From NCBI GenBank assembly GCA_030618925.1, contig JAUXCK010000210.1:1-5714 (forward strand): DNA of 5,714 nucleotides, given 5' to 3'. Under the pieces are notes generated by a model that made no database searches, was not told the origin of the DNA, and saw only the letters and a program-made list of their open reading frames with translations. Of this stretch, positions 1 through 5,714 are shown one piece after another. The first letter of the stretch is position 1; every line of letters starts with the position of its first letter. The position numbers were made by a program, and so were the translations under genes. The DNA comes from Desulfobacteraceae bacterium. Lineage in GTDB: Bacteria > Desulfobacterota > Desulfobacteria > Desulfobacterales > SURF-7.

Positions 1-940
1 AAATGACGCCCTTTGCGCCGGACTTTTTTACCAATGCATCAAGGTGTGATGCCCTGCGGGTTGCCCTTGCCCGCGATGGACAAGGGAAGCGCTTAAAATG
101 ACGATCAATGAGACGGCCGACAGCATCGTTTCCTTCCCCATTTGCCGGATTAAGATGCCGGGTGCCGGAACACAGCTCGTCTGCTACAACCTGTCCTCCC
201 AGTGCTTCGATGGTCTTAAATACTTCAAAGGATTCTATCAAACTGCCGCTGATTAAAATAGGAATGCCATTCAGGGGCTCCGGCTCGTAACCCCGATTTT
301 TTTTCAGCCTGAGGAGCATATCAAGGTAGGCCTCGGGCGGCATCACCGCGCCTGCCTGAACAATGTAAAACAGGTCACCTGCTGTCACCAACTGGTTTTG
401 AACTGTCGTGTCATTCAGACCCAGAATCAGGGTGCGTATCTCGTCATAAAGTGACAATGATTTTTCAAGGGCACCCGGCGTATAGGTGCCGCCGATCTGA
501 TTCAGATGGTCAACAAGTCTACTTATTTCTGCTCGAAAAAAAATCCTGGATGCACGTGAATCCATGTAGGGAAATGGAAGTGTATGGAACAGTTTCCCAC
601 CAATATTTTCTTCCCATATATTAATGAGTCCGCAGGCAACATCACATGTATATCCCTGGATGATGCCCGACAGAAAATCGAATTCTCCTGCAAGCGCCTT
701 CTCCAGAGAACGCTTCATGTAGGGGCATATAAAATCTGGCGCCAGGGAATAGGCCTTTTCAACGGGTCCTTTACCGCCCATTATTCTGATGGGTAGAAAA
801 CCGGCGGCATGAATGATTTCAACAGGCGTGTATGTGCAGAAATAACCAATACTTTTTTGTCCGTCTGACGACAGGGAGCGAAGCCTGTCCGGGTATTCGT
901 TTAAGGCGTTTATAAAGGGCACTGCATATTCTGACGGCAT
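1..940 (-). CDS. 2-hydroxyacyl-CoA dehydratase D-component (HgdB/BcrC-like), 3' end beyond window
   Basis: The minus strand reads open for 313 codons from an ATG at 940 to the left edge without a stop. The protein resembles the HGD-D family, the Fe-S subunits of 2-hydroxyacyl-CoA dehydratases and benzoyl-CoA reductases. Visible family blocks are GYFCTYTPVEIIHAAGFLP (residues 32-50), CPYMKRSLE (72-80), GYTCDVACG (96-104) and ADELCSGTR (253-261). Cys72, Cys99 and Cys257 are candidate cluster ligands. The last residues, KGVI, match the start of the C-terminal block, so perhaps 60-100 residues are missing. The 940 start is preferred over an in-frame ATG at 946, because AAAAGGA (946-952) lies 5 bases before 940 but overlaps 946. 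Family members work with a second subunit and an ATP-dependent activator; neither is in view, so the substrate is unknown. The gene lies 109 bases after galK on the same strand with no terminator between, so co-transcription is possible. A weak promoter of its own (TTGATC at 1013-1018, GATATT at 991-996) cannot be excluded. The family call is firm; the specific reaction is not. Confidence 0.88.
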   Translation of the reverse strand, partial: MPSEYAVPFINALNEYPDRLRSLSSDGQKSIGYFCTYTPVEIIHAAGFLPIRIMGGKGPVEKAYSLAPDFICPYMKRSLEKALAGEFDFLSGIIQGYTCDVACGLINIWEENIGGKLFHTLPFPYMDSRASRIFFRAEISRLVDHLNQIGGTYTPGALEKSLSLYDEIRTLILGLNDTTVQNQLVTAGDLFYIVQAGAVMPPEAYLDMLLRLKKNRGYEPEPLNGIPILISGSLIESFEVFKTIEALGGQVVADELCSGTRHLNPANGEGNDAVGRLIDRHFKRFPCPSRARATRRASHLDALVKKSGAKGVI

Positions 941-945
941 GGACA

Positions 946-952
946 TCCTTTT
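946..952 (-). promoter_or_regulatory. Ribosome binding site of the dehydratase subunit gene
   Basis: AAAAGGA on the minus strand lies 5 bases before the ATG at 940. It decides between two in-frame ATGs, since the one at 946 would overlap this site. Confidence 0.6.
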
Positions 953-1049
953 GGATTTAAGCGTCTTTAAAATTAATGACCCCTTCGAACAATATCACAA
1001 GAAAACCCTTATGATCAAGCACCGCTATCTCCCATCACATGGAAAAGCG

Positions 1050-2213
1050 TCAGGATAAGCGTTTTACGCCATTACCGATATCAACAACATAAAAATCGGC
1101 TTTGATACCGGTCTTTTTTTTATAGGAGTGGCCGACCTTCTCACAAAACAGCTCGATGCTTTCCTTATGGACCAGGTTGATACTGCAGCCCCCGAATCCA
1201 GCCCCGGTCATCCTTGCGCCAAGGACGCCAGGAATTTTTCTGGCCTCTTCCACCAGTGTGTCCAGGTGGACACCGGTAACCTCATAGTCGTCCCGCAGGG
1301 AGTCATGGGACTGATTCATCAGAATTCCAAAGGTCTTTAGCTCACCGTTTTTTAATGCCCTTGCACCCTCCTTAACCCTTTGATTCTCAGTGATCGCGTG
1401 GCGTGCCCGTTTATAGAGGGTATGATCCGGAAAACTATTTTGAATTTTAGAAAAATCATCCAGGGTCAAACTGCAAAGATGCCCGACCCGTCTGTGCTGA
1501 TTAACAATATCCAGGGCTTTTCGGCATTCATTATATCGTTCATTGTATTTAGAGTCGGCAAGTTCTCTTTTTTTATTGGTGTTGGAGATGACAATTTTGT
1601 ATGATTCCAGATGTATGGGAATATGGTCATAGGTCAAATCGTCACAATTCAAAAACAGGGCATGGTCTTTTTTTCCGGTTCCCACAATAAATTGATCCAT
1701 GATACCACACTTGACGCCCACAAAATTATTTTCAGCTTTTTGGGCCATTTTTACAAGTTCTATTATGTCAATCCTGCTATCGAACAGGTCATTGACGGCA
1801 AAAGCTGTCCCCATTTCGATTGAAGCCGAGGAGGAAAGCCCTGCCCCATCCGGGATATTGCCGGCAAATAAAAATCGCATCCCGGTTATGGGCATGCCCT
1901 TTTTTATAAATTCATTCACAACACCGATCGGGTAGTTGACCCATTCATCCCCCTGTTTTTTGGTGATGTCACTTAAATGAATTTTTGCCGAATAGTCAAA
2001 ATTCAAGGAAGACAGGTGAATAAAATTATCCGTTGTTTTGGAGGCAAAGAGATAAGTGCCAAGCGTTAGCGCACAGGGCAGAACAAAGCCGCCATTGTAG
2101 TCGATGTGCTCTCCGATCAGATTTACCCTTCCCGGAGAGAAATAACCGTGTGGCGATATTTTGGCATCCCCATGAAGGGAGACAAACTTTTTTTTTAATT
2201 CCTTTTGATCCAA
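1050..2213 (-). CDS. galK: Galactokinase, TTG start
   Basis: A 387-residue GHMP-family kinase that phosphorylates D-galactose at C1 with ATP, the first committed step of the Leloir pathway in the cytoplasm. All three GHMP motifs are intact. The galactokinase signature GRVNLIGEHIDYNGG spans residues 28-42 (Arg29, Glu35, His36 and Asp38 expected at the active site). The phosphate loop GAGLSSSAS is at 123-131, and the glycine-rich GARMTGAGFGGC at 332-343. The predicted catalytic base is Asp173 in GIMDQF; Arg29 and Asp173 sit almost exactly where Arg28 and Asp174 do in the E. coli enzyme. SLRDDYEV at 305-312 is also typical. Length is normal. The start is TTG at 2213: a stop lies six codons upstream in frame, no ATG or GTG precedes the signature, and GGGGA sits 7 bases upstream. 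An A9 run occupies codons 6-10. No other gal gene is in the window. A promoter is visible at 2364-2392, and no terminator follows the stop. Confidence 0.96.
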   Translation of the reverse strand: MDQKELKKKFVSLHGDAKISPHGYFSPGRVNLIGEHIDYNGGFVLPCALTLGTYLFASKTTDNFIHLSSLNFDYSAKIHLSDITKKQGDEWVNYPIGVVNEFIKKGMPITGMRFLFAGNIPDGAGLSSSASIEMGTAFAVNDLFDSRIDIIELVKMAQKAENNFVGVKCGIMDQFIVGTGKKDHALFLNCDDLTYDHIPIHLESYKIVISNTNKKRELADSKYNERYNECRKALDIVNQHRRVGHLCSLTLDDFSKIQNSFPDHTLYKRARHAITENQRVKEGARALKNGELKTFGILMNQSHDSLRDDYEVTGVHLDTLVEEARKIPGVLGARMTGAGFGGCSINLVHKESIELFCEKVGHSYKKKTGIKADFYVVDIGNGVKRLS

Positions 2214-2220
2214 ACAGCTT

Positions 2221-2225
2221 TCCCC
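2221..2225 (-). promoter_or_regulatory. Ribosome binding site supporting the galK TTG start
   Basis: GGGGA on the minus strand ends 7 bases before the TTG at 2213. It supports a non-ATG start that would otherwise rest only on protein length and the upstream in-frame stop. Confidence 0.5.
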
Positions 2226-2239
2226 GCATCACTTCTATA

Positions 2240-2249
2240 GGGGTACCCC
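2240..2249. repeat. 10-bp perfect palindrome in the galK leader
   Basis: GGGGTACCCC reads identically on both strands, 27 bases before the galK TTG start. It could be a protein-binding site. With no unpaired loop it is a poor RNA hairpin. Function is unknown and chance is possible. Confidence 0.3.
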
Positions 2250-2333
2250 AGTTTAAAACCATCTCATTCTTGAGCGCCCCTCTTTCACAGTCAATGGGGT
2301 TGATAAAGTCTAATGCCGTCACCCCTGATCTTT

Positions 2334-2343
2334 CTTGATCAAG
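2334..2343. repeat. 10-bp palindrome, possible operator in the divergent region
   Basis: CTTGATCAAG is a perfect palindrome. It overlaps the proposed -35 of the acyl-CoA synthetase promoter and lies about 14-23 bases downstream of the predicted galK transcription start. That is a sensible place for a repressor to affect both genes. Eight of its bases (CTTGATCA) recur on the minus strand at 1012-1019, upstream of the dehydratase gene. No regulator gene is in the window, so the operator role is inference. Confidence 0.3.
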
Positions 2344-2363
2344 TCCGGCAGATATGCCATACA
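2335..2363 (+). promoter_or_regulatory. Possible promoter for the acyl-CoA synthetase gene
   Basis: TTGATC (2335-2340), a 17-base spacer, then CATACA (2358-2363), predicting a start near 2370 and a leader of about 90 bases. The -10 is a poor match to TATAAT. However, the same CCATACA heptamer also ends a 17-base spacer in the promoter proposed upstream of the FKBP gene, which gives modest support. It overlaps the galK promoter on the other strand. Confidence 0.35.
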
Positions 2364-2392
2364 CTTTTAGCCAGAGTCGGGATTTATGTCAA
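2364..2392 (-). promoter_or_regulatory. Sigma70-like promoter of galK
   Basis: On the minus strand a perfect TTGACA (2387-2392) is followed by a 17-base spacer and TAAAAG (2364-2369), four of six matches to the -10 consensus. The start would be near 2357, giving a leader of roughly 145 bases before the TTG. The -35 overlaps the palindrome AATCGATT (2391-2398). The spacing and exact -35 make this one of the two best promoters in the window. Confidence 0.55.
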
Positions 2393-2459
2393 TCGATTTA
2401 ATGGGGGATTCTGCCGGTATAGAGGGCCTGAATGCCAAAATAAAAGGTGAAATATCGTT

Positions 2460-4559
2460 ATGGAATTTTTTTTCAAACCCGGAAGTATCGCGTTGATAGG
2501 GGCTACCGCCAACAAGAGAAAGGGAGGATATGCCATCCTTGCAAACCTGATCAGGGGATTCAAGGGCGGTATTTACCCGGTAAATCCACGCTATCCTGAA
2601 ATAGAGGGTCTTGTCTGTTATCCTTCGGTCCAGCAGGTACCCGACCCTGTGGATCTCGCCATTATTTATGTACCGGCGTCCAGAATACCGGCTGTGATCA
2701 GGGAATGTGCAGACTGCGGCATAAAAGGCGTGATGATTCAATCCGCCGGGTTTGCGGAAACCGGCGACAACGGAAAAAGGCTTCAGGAAACTGTCAGGCA
2801 GCTTGCAACGGATGCCGGGATGCGCATCTGGGGCCCCAACTGCATGGGGCTTGTTGATGTGAGGAACAAACATATCTTCTCCTTTGTGGTTCCCACGATC
2901 TGGGATGACGGGATGATAGAGGGCAACGTGTCCCTGGTCGTTCAGAGCGGCATGCTTGCTGCCGGGTTTCTTATCGATATCTTCTCACACGGGACTATGG
3001 GGTTCAGCAAAGTCTGCTCTATCGGCAACAAGATGGATGTGGATGAATGCGATGTTCTCGAATACCTGATGCAGGATCCGGATACTGCTGTCATAGGGCT
3101 GTATCTTGAATCCATCCCTGAAGGCAGGCGATTTGTCGGATTGTGCCGTGATTCTGAAAAACCCATCGTTGTCCTCAAGGGGGGAAAAAGTGAAAAAGGG
3201 GCTGAAGCGGCCATGAGCCATACAGCAAGTCTTGCAGGAGACGGCGCTGTGATAAAAGGGGCGCTGGCGCAAGCCGGTGTGATCGAGGCGCTGGATTTTA
3301 TGCAGATGATGGACCTTTGCCGCACGCTTTCAATGTTTCCTCATCTGCCGCAGCATTATCAGGGACGGGTTGTTGTTCTGACCAACAGCGGGGGAGTCGG
3401 CATCGTATCTTCCGATTTTATCCATAAACTGGGGCTCAAGATGGCTGACCTGTCTAAAGAAACCCGGGATTCCCTTGAAACCGTATTCCCGGAATGGATG
3501 CCGCCGGCCAATCCCGTTGATTTGTTTCCGGCAGTCGAACGCAACGGGTTTAATAAAGTATACCACACAGTATTTTCAGCAGTGTGCGCTGATCCCAATA
3601 TCGACGCGATTCTGTTTCAATGTTTTGTCGGGGCAACCGGTCGCATACCCGATTTTTCACCCCTGGCTGAAATCGCTGAAAGAGCGGGAAAACCGGTATT
3701 TTCATGGGTCCTGGGAAGGCGTAAAGAAGTTCGCGAGTATATCATTCATGTTCAGGGTTTAGGCCTTCCTGCATTCCGCGAGTTATACAGGACTGTGGAA
3801 TGTATGGCTGCGATGTTTAAGCATAAAGCAAATAGTGACCATAAAACACAATGGTTAAAAGGTTCCCCTGGGCCCGACATTGTTCTACCCCCAAACCTTC
3901 ATGAAAAGTTCAATAATAAAGAGGGGTTACTGGATGAGTACGCGTCCAAACAGATTCTTTCCGCAGCCGGGATTCCTGTGGTCCGTGAAACACGTGTTGC
4001 GTCAAAGGATGAGGCGATAGAGGCGGCTTTGCACTATGGTTTTCCTGTTGTGCTAAAGGGGCTGCCTTCCGGTGAAATTCATAAAACTGAACTGGGTCTG
4101 GTGCGTCTGGGAATTTCATCTTCTGAGGCACTCATCACCGCATTTGCCGAAGTGGATCAGGCCATGTCAGGGGGGGGGGATATCCTGATTCAGCCGCAAA
4201 TTCAAGGTCATGTGGAACTTATCGCAGGGCTGATCCAGGATCCGCAGTTCGGCACCTGTGTGATGTGTGGATTCGGAGGGATACTGGCAGAAATTCTTGA
4301 TGACACCACTTTTGCTGTTGCACCGCTGAGCAGGGTTGATGCAGCCGGGATGCTCAATCGACTCAAAAATGTTAAACTTTTAAATGGGTTCAGAGGGTCA
4401 GCACCGGTTGACAGGAAGGAGTTGGCCGAAATTCTTGTACGCCTCGGCGCGCTTGGAAGTGCCTATCCATTTATCCGGGAAATAGACATCAACCCCCTTG
4501 TTGTAAGCAATGGAAAACCCATTGCAGTGGATGCCTCAATTATGATTAATAAGTCATAA
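2460..4559 (+). CDS. Acyl-CoA synthetase (ADP/NDP-forming), fused alpha-beta, acetate--CoA ligase family
   Basis: A 699-residue cytoplasmic enzyme expected to interconvert acyl-CoA + ADP + Pi with the free acid + ATP + CoA, by way of a phosphohistidine. Domains in order: a CoA-binding Rossmann domain (about 1-130; PGSIALIGATANKRKGG near the N-terminus, GPNCMGL at 125-131), two succinyl-CoA-ligase-like domains (about 155-290 and 300-445; VVQSGMLAAG, SIGNKMDVDE) and an ATP-grasp domain (about 485-699; LDEYASKQILSAAGIPVV, QDPQFG, REIDINPL). The likely phosphorylated histidine is His254 in SHTASLAGD, with Glu217 in LYLES as its expected partner. His541 in HKTELG corresponds to the ATP-grasp-side histidine. 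The block usually reads HKT-E-x-GGV; here it is HKTELGLV. AAGGTGA (2444-2450) supports the ATG at 2460. Substrate (acetate, branched-chain, aryl or other acid) cannot be told from sequence. There is no GNAT domain, so it is not a PatZ-type acetyltransferase. A G10 run at 4170-4179 keeps frame. The gene is divergent from galK. Confidence 0.93.
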   Translation: MEFFFKPGSIALIGATANKRKGGYAILANLIRGFKGGIYPVNPRYPEIEGLVCYPSVQQVPDPVDLAIIYVPASRIPAVIRECADCGIKGVMIQSAGFAETGDNGKRLQETVRQLATDAGMRIWGPNCMGLVDVRNKHIFSFVVPTIWDDGMIEGNVSLVVQSGMLAAGFLIDIFSHGTMGFSKVCSIGNKMDVDECDVLEYLMQDPDTAVIGLYLESIPEGRRFVGLCRDSEKPIVVLKGGKSEKGAEAAMSHTASLAGDGAVIKGALAQAGVIEALDFMQMMDLCRTLSMFPHLPQHYQGRVVVLTNSGGVGIVSSDFIHKLGLKMADLSKETRDSLETVFPEWMPPANPVDLFPAVERNGFNKVYHTVFSAVCADPNIDAILFQCFVGATGRIPDFSPLAEIAERAGKPVFSWVLGRRKEVREYIIHVQGLGLPAFRELYRTVECMAAMFKHKANSDHKTQWLKGSPGPDIVLPPNLHEKFNNKEGLLDEYASKQILSAAGIPVVRETRVASKDEAIEAALHYGFPVVLKGLPSGEIHKTELGLVRLGISSSEALITAFAEVDQAMSGGGDILIQPQIQGHVELIAGLIQDPQFGTCVMCGFGGILAEILDDTTFAVAPLSRVDAAGMLNRLKNVKLLNGFRGSAPVDRKELAEILVRLGALGSAYPFIREIDINPLVVSNGKPIAVDASIMINKS

Positions 4560-4638
4560 GCCTTTTATGCAAATCACCAAAAAATACCAAAATAAATAGG
4601 AAGATGCGCTATAGGTGTCGTGTTTTCAAAATACTTCC

Positions 4639-4667
4639 TTGACATCACACTCGAATTTAGCCATACA
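4639..4667 (+). promoter_or_regulatory. Promoter of the FKBP lipoprotein gene
   Basis: A perfect TTGACA (4639-4644) is followed by a 17-base spacer and CATACA (4662-4667), putting the start near 4674 and about 50 bases before the ATG. A-rich sequence at 4570-4600 could act as an UP-like element but lies rather far upstream. No clear terminator separates this from the synthetase gene, so some read-through is possible. Confidence 0.5.
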
Positions 4668-4723
4668 GAGGCATCGAAAAAGGTGTTTTTATTTTTTATT
4701 AATCTAAAGAAAATCGGGGGATT

Positions 4724-5545
4724 ATGATGAATAGGATTGTTTTTATTATACTTTTTGTGTTTTTACCTGCTACATTATTACTGACTGCCTGTGACAAACA
4801 GGAATCTATGGTTCAAACAGACACGCCTTCCCCATCGAGTGCCGTGAAAGTTTCTGCCTCAGACCTGGTATCCCTGGAAGACAAGGCCAGTTATGGGATG
4901 GGATATGACATGGGAAAGAAATTTAAGGAACTCGGTTTTCATATCAGTGCGGACATTTTTTCCACGGGCCTCAGGGATGGAATAGAAGAAACCGATTCTC
5001 CTCTTTTGACCGAGGAGGAGATCAAACAGGCCATGAAGGATTTTCAGCAGGAAATCCGGAAGAAGAAAAAAGAGGAAATGGATAAGAAAGCTGTTGAGAA
5101 TAAGGAGAAAAGCGATAAATTTCTTGAAGAAAACAAAAAGAAAGAAGGTGTTGTTATTCTTGAAAGCGGTCTACAATATATAATAGTTACAGATGGTTCT
5201 GGTGAAAAACCTAAAGCAACAGATCGGGTAAAAGTCCATTACAAGGGAACCACAATTGACGGCACAGAATTTGACAGTTCGTACAAAAGAAATAAACCGG
5301 CGACTTTTTCAGTCAACCGGGTGGTTAAAGGCTGGACCGAAGCACTTCAGCTCATGAAAGTCGGATCAAAATGGCAACTTTTTGTCCCGCCTGAACTGGG
5401 CTACGGAAACCGCGGAGCTGGAAGAAAAATAGGTCCAAATGAAACGCTGATTTTTGACATCGAGCTCATCAGTATTGAAGAAGCCGTGACATCAAAAACA
5501 GAGATGCCCCAAACTGGTTCGGATGCGGCCCCAACAACCAAATAG
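4724..5545 (+). CDS. FKBP-type peptidyl-prolyl cis-trans isomerase lipoprotein (Mip/FkpA-like)
   Basis: A 273-residue envelope folding factor that catalyses proline isomerisation and probably acts as a dimeric chaperone. Residues 1-23 form a lipoprotein signal peptide: Arg4, a hydrophobic stretch, then LLTAC with Cys23 as the lipidated residue. A Ser/Pro/Thr-rich spacer (24-46) leads to an FKBP N-terminal dimerisation domain (about 48-145; SYGMGYDMGKK, then a long Lys/Glu-rich helix at 98-142). The isomerase domain (about 148-252) has VHYKGTTIDGTEFDSS (171-186), VVKGWTEALQLM (200-211), LGYG (225-228) and LIFDIELI (242-249). The FKBP active-site equivalents Tyr173, Phe183, Asp184, Trp204, Tyr227 and Phe244 are all present. 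The 21-residue tail is low-complexity. GGGGGA (4716-4721) is only 2 bases from the ATG at 4724 but 5 from the next ATG at 4727, so translation may begin one codon later. Asp follows Cys23, which in enterobacteria would favour inner-membrane retention; whether that rule holds here is unknown. The gene is monocistronic between its own promoter and terminator. Confidence 0.95.
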   Translation: MMNRIVFIILFVFLPATLLLTACDKQESMVQTDTPSPSSAVKVSASDLVSLEDKASYGMGYDMGKKFKELGFHISADIFSTGLRDGIEETDSPLLTEEEIKQAMKDFQQEIRKKKKEEMDKKAVENKEKSDKFLEENKKKEGVVILESGLQYIIVTDGSGEKPKATDRVKVHYKGTTIDGTEFDSSYKRNKPATFSVNRVVKGWTEALQLMKVGSKWQLFVPPELGYGNRGAGRKIGPNETLIFDIELISIEEAVTSKTEMPQTGSDAAPTTK

Positions 5546-5553
5546 GGCAACCT

Positions 5554-5571
5554 GTTTGATCCGGGTCAAAC
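5554..5571. repeat. Short inverted repeat after the FKBP stop
   Basis: GTTTGA and TCAAAC flank a 6-base loop (TCCGGG), 8 bases after the stop codon and upstream of the main terminator. No T tract follows, so it is not a terminator itself. It may be a small 3' UTR hairpin, or chance. Confidence 0.3.
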
Positions 5572-5596
5572 GCATCAAAACATTTTGAAACTGCAC

Positions 5597-5643
5597 AACA
5601 CCCCTATCCCATGGCATGAAAGGCGCGGATGGGGGTGTTTTTT
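5597..5643 (+). terminator. Rho-independent terminator of the FKBP gene
   Basis: AACACCCCTATCC (5597-5609) pairs with GGATGGGGGTGTT (5627-5639) over 13 positions, with one G-U wobble and a 17-base loop. A run of six T (5638-5643) overlaps the stem end. The T tract is only on the plus strand, so it terminates rightward transcription. The stop codon is about 50 bases upstream. Confidence 0.88.
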
Positions 5644-5714
5644 GTCCTTGAGGGCTGTTTAATGTGAAGAGCGCATCCCACTTCATTGCTGCAAAACTGA
5701 TCAAAAATCATCAC

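Noticed and set aside
584..796. 70-codon plus-strand open frame, and a similar one at 108-290
   Set aside because: Both lie antisense within the dehydratase subunit gene, whose minus-strand protein has clear family motifs. They have no recognisable protein features.
1059..1069. GCGT/ACGC inverted repeat at the galK 3' end
   Set aside because: It is 4 base pairs inside coding sequence without a following T run on the minus strand. It does not work as a terminator.
1128..1935. Several plus-strand open frames of 70-78 codons
   Set aside because: They overlap each other and are antisense to galK, whose motifs are complete.
2033..2338. 101-codon plus-strand open frame across the galK start and leader
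   Set aside because: It is antisense to galK for over half its length and has no recognisable features. It is probably chance.
2367..2873. 168-codon minus-strand open frame opposite the synthetase 5' end
   Set aside because: It mirrors a strongly supported coding region, has no recognisable domain, and would run into the galK promoter.
4555..4569. CATAA/TTATG inverted repeat at the synthetase stop, considered as a terminator
   Set aside because: The stem is only 5 AT-rich pairs with no T tract, too weak for intrinsic termination.
5492..5704. 70-codon minus-strand open frame at the right end
   Set aside because: It reads through the terminator hairpin and the end of the FKBP gene in antisense. 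No ribosome binding site or domain was seen.
5644..5714. Sequence after the terminator, examined for a new gene, tRNA or attachment site
   Set aside because: It is 71 bases with no start plus ribosome binding site, no tRNA-like cloverleaf and no repeat linking it to the rest of the window.

Overview
The window holds four protein-coding genes and looks like ordinary chromosome from a Gram-negative anaerobe. A member of the Desulfobacterota (the former sulfate-reducing 'Deltaproteobacteria') is a reasonable guess. The reasons are a 2-hydroxyacyl-CoA dehydratase/benzoyl-CoA reductase-type subunit (oxygen-sensitive Fe-S chemistry), a fused ADP-forming acyl-CoA synthetase, and a Mip/FkpA-like lipoprotein with a lipobox signal peptide. 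The taxonomic call is inference from gene content only.

Layout. From the left edge to 940 (minus strand) lies a dehydratase D-component gene whose 3' end runs off the window. It is preceded on the same strand, after a 109-base gap with no visible terminator, by galK (galactokinase, 1050-2213, minus), which appears to start at TTG. A 246-base divergent region (2214-2459) separates galK from a 699-residue acyl-CoA synthetase gene (2460-4559, plus). That region carries a good sigma70-like promoter for galK and a weaker one for the synthetase, and the two occupy almost the same DNA. After a 164-base gap with its own promoter comes an FKBP-type peptidyl-prolyl isomerase lipoprotein gene (4724-5545, plus). 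It ends in a strong Rho-independent terminator at 5597-5643. The last 71 bases show nothing I can name.

How the genes relate. The dehydratase subunit and the synthetase both act on CoA thioesters, one on 2-hydroxyacyl-CoA or aryl-CoA chemistry, the other interconverting an acyl-CoA and its acid with ADP/ATP. Together they suggest anaerobic organic-acid or amino-acid catabolism. galK lies between them without any other Leloir-pathway gene in view. The FKBP lipoprotein is a separately transcribed envelope folding factor.

I see no mobile element, CRISPR array, RNA gene or phage gene, and no evidence for an undescribed system. The points most worth checking are the galK start (TTG, just upstream of an A9 run where another open frame meets galK), the overlapping divergent promoters, and a G10 run inside the synthetase gene.
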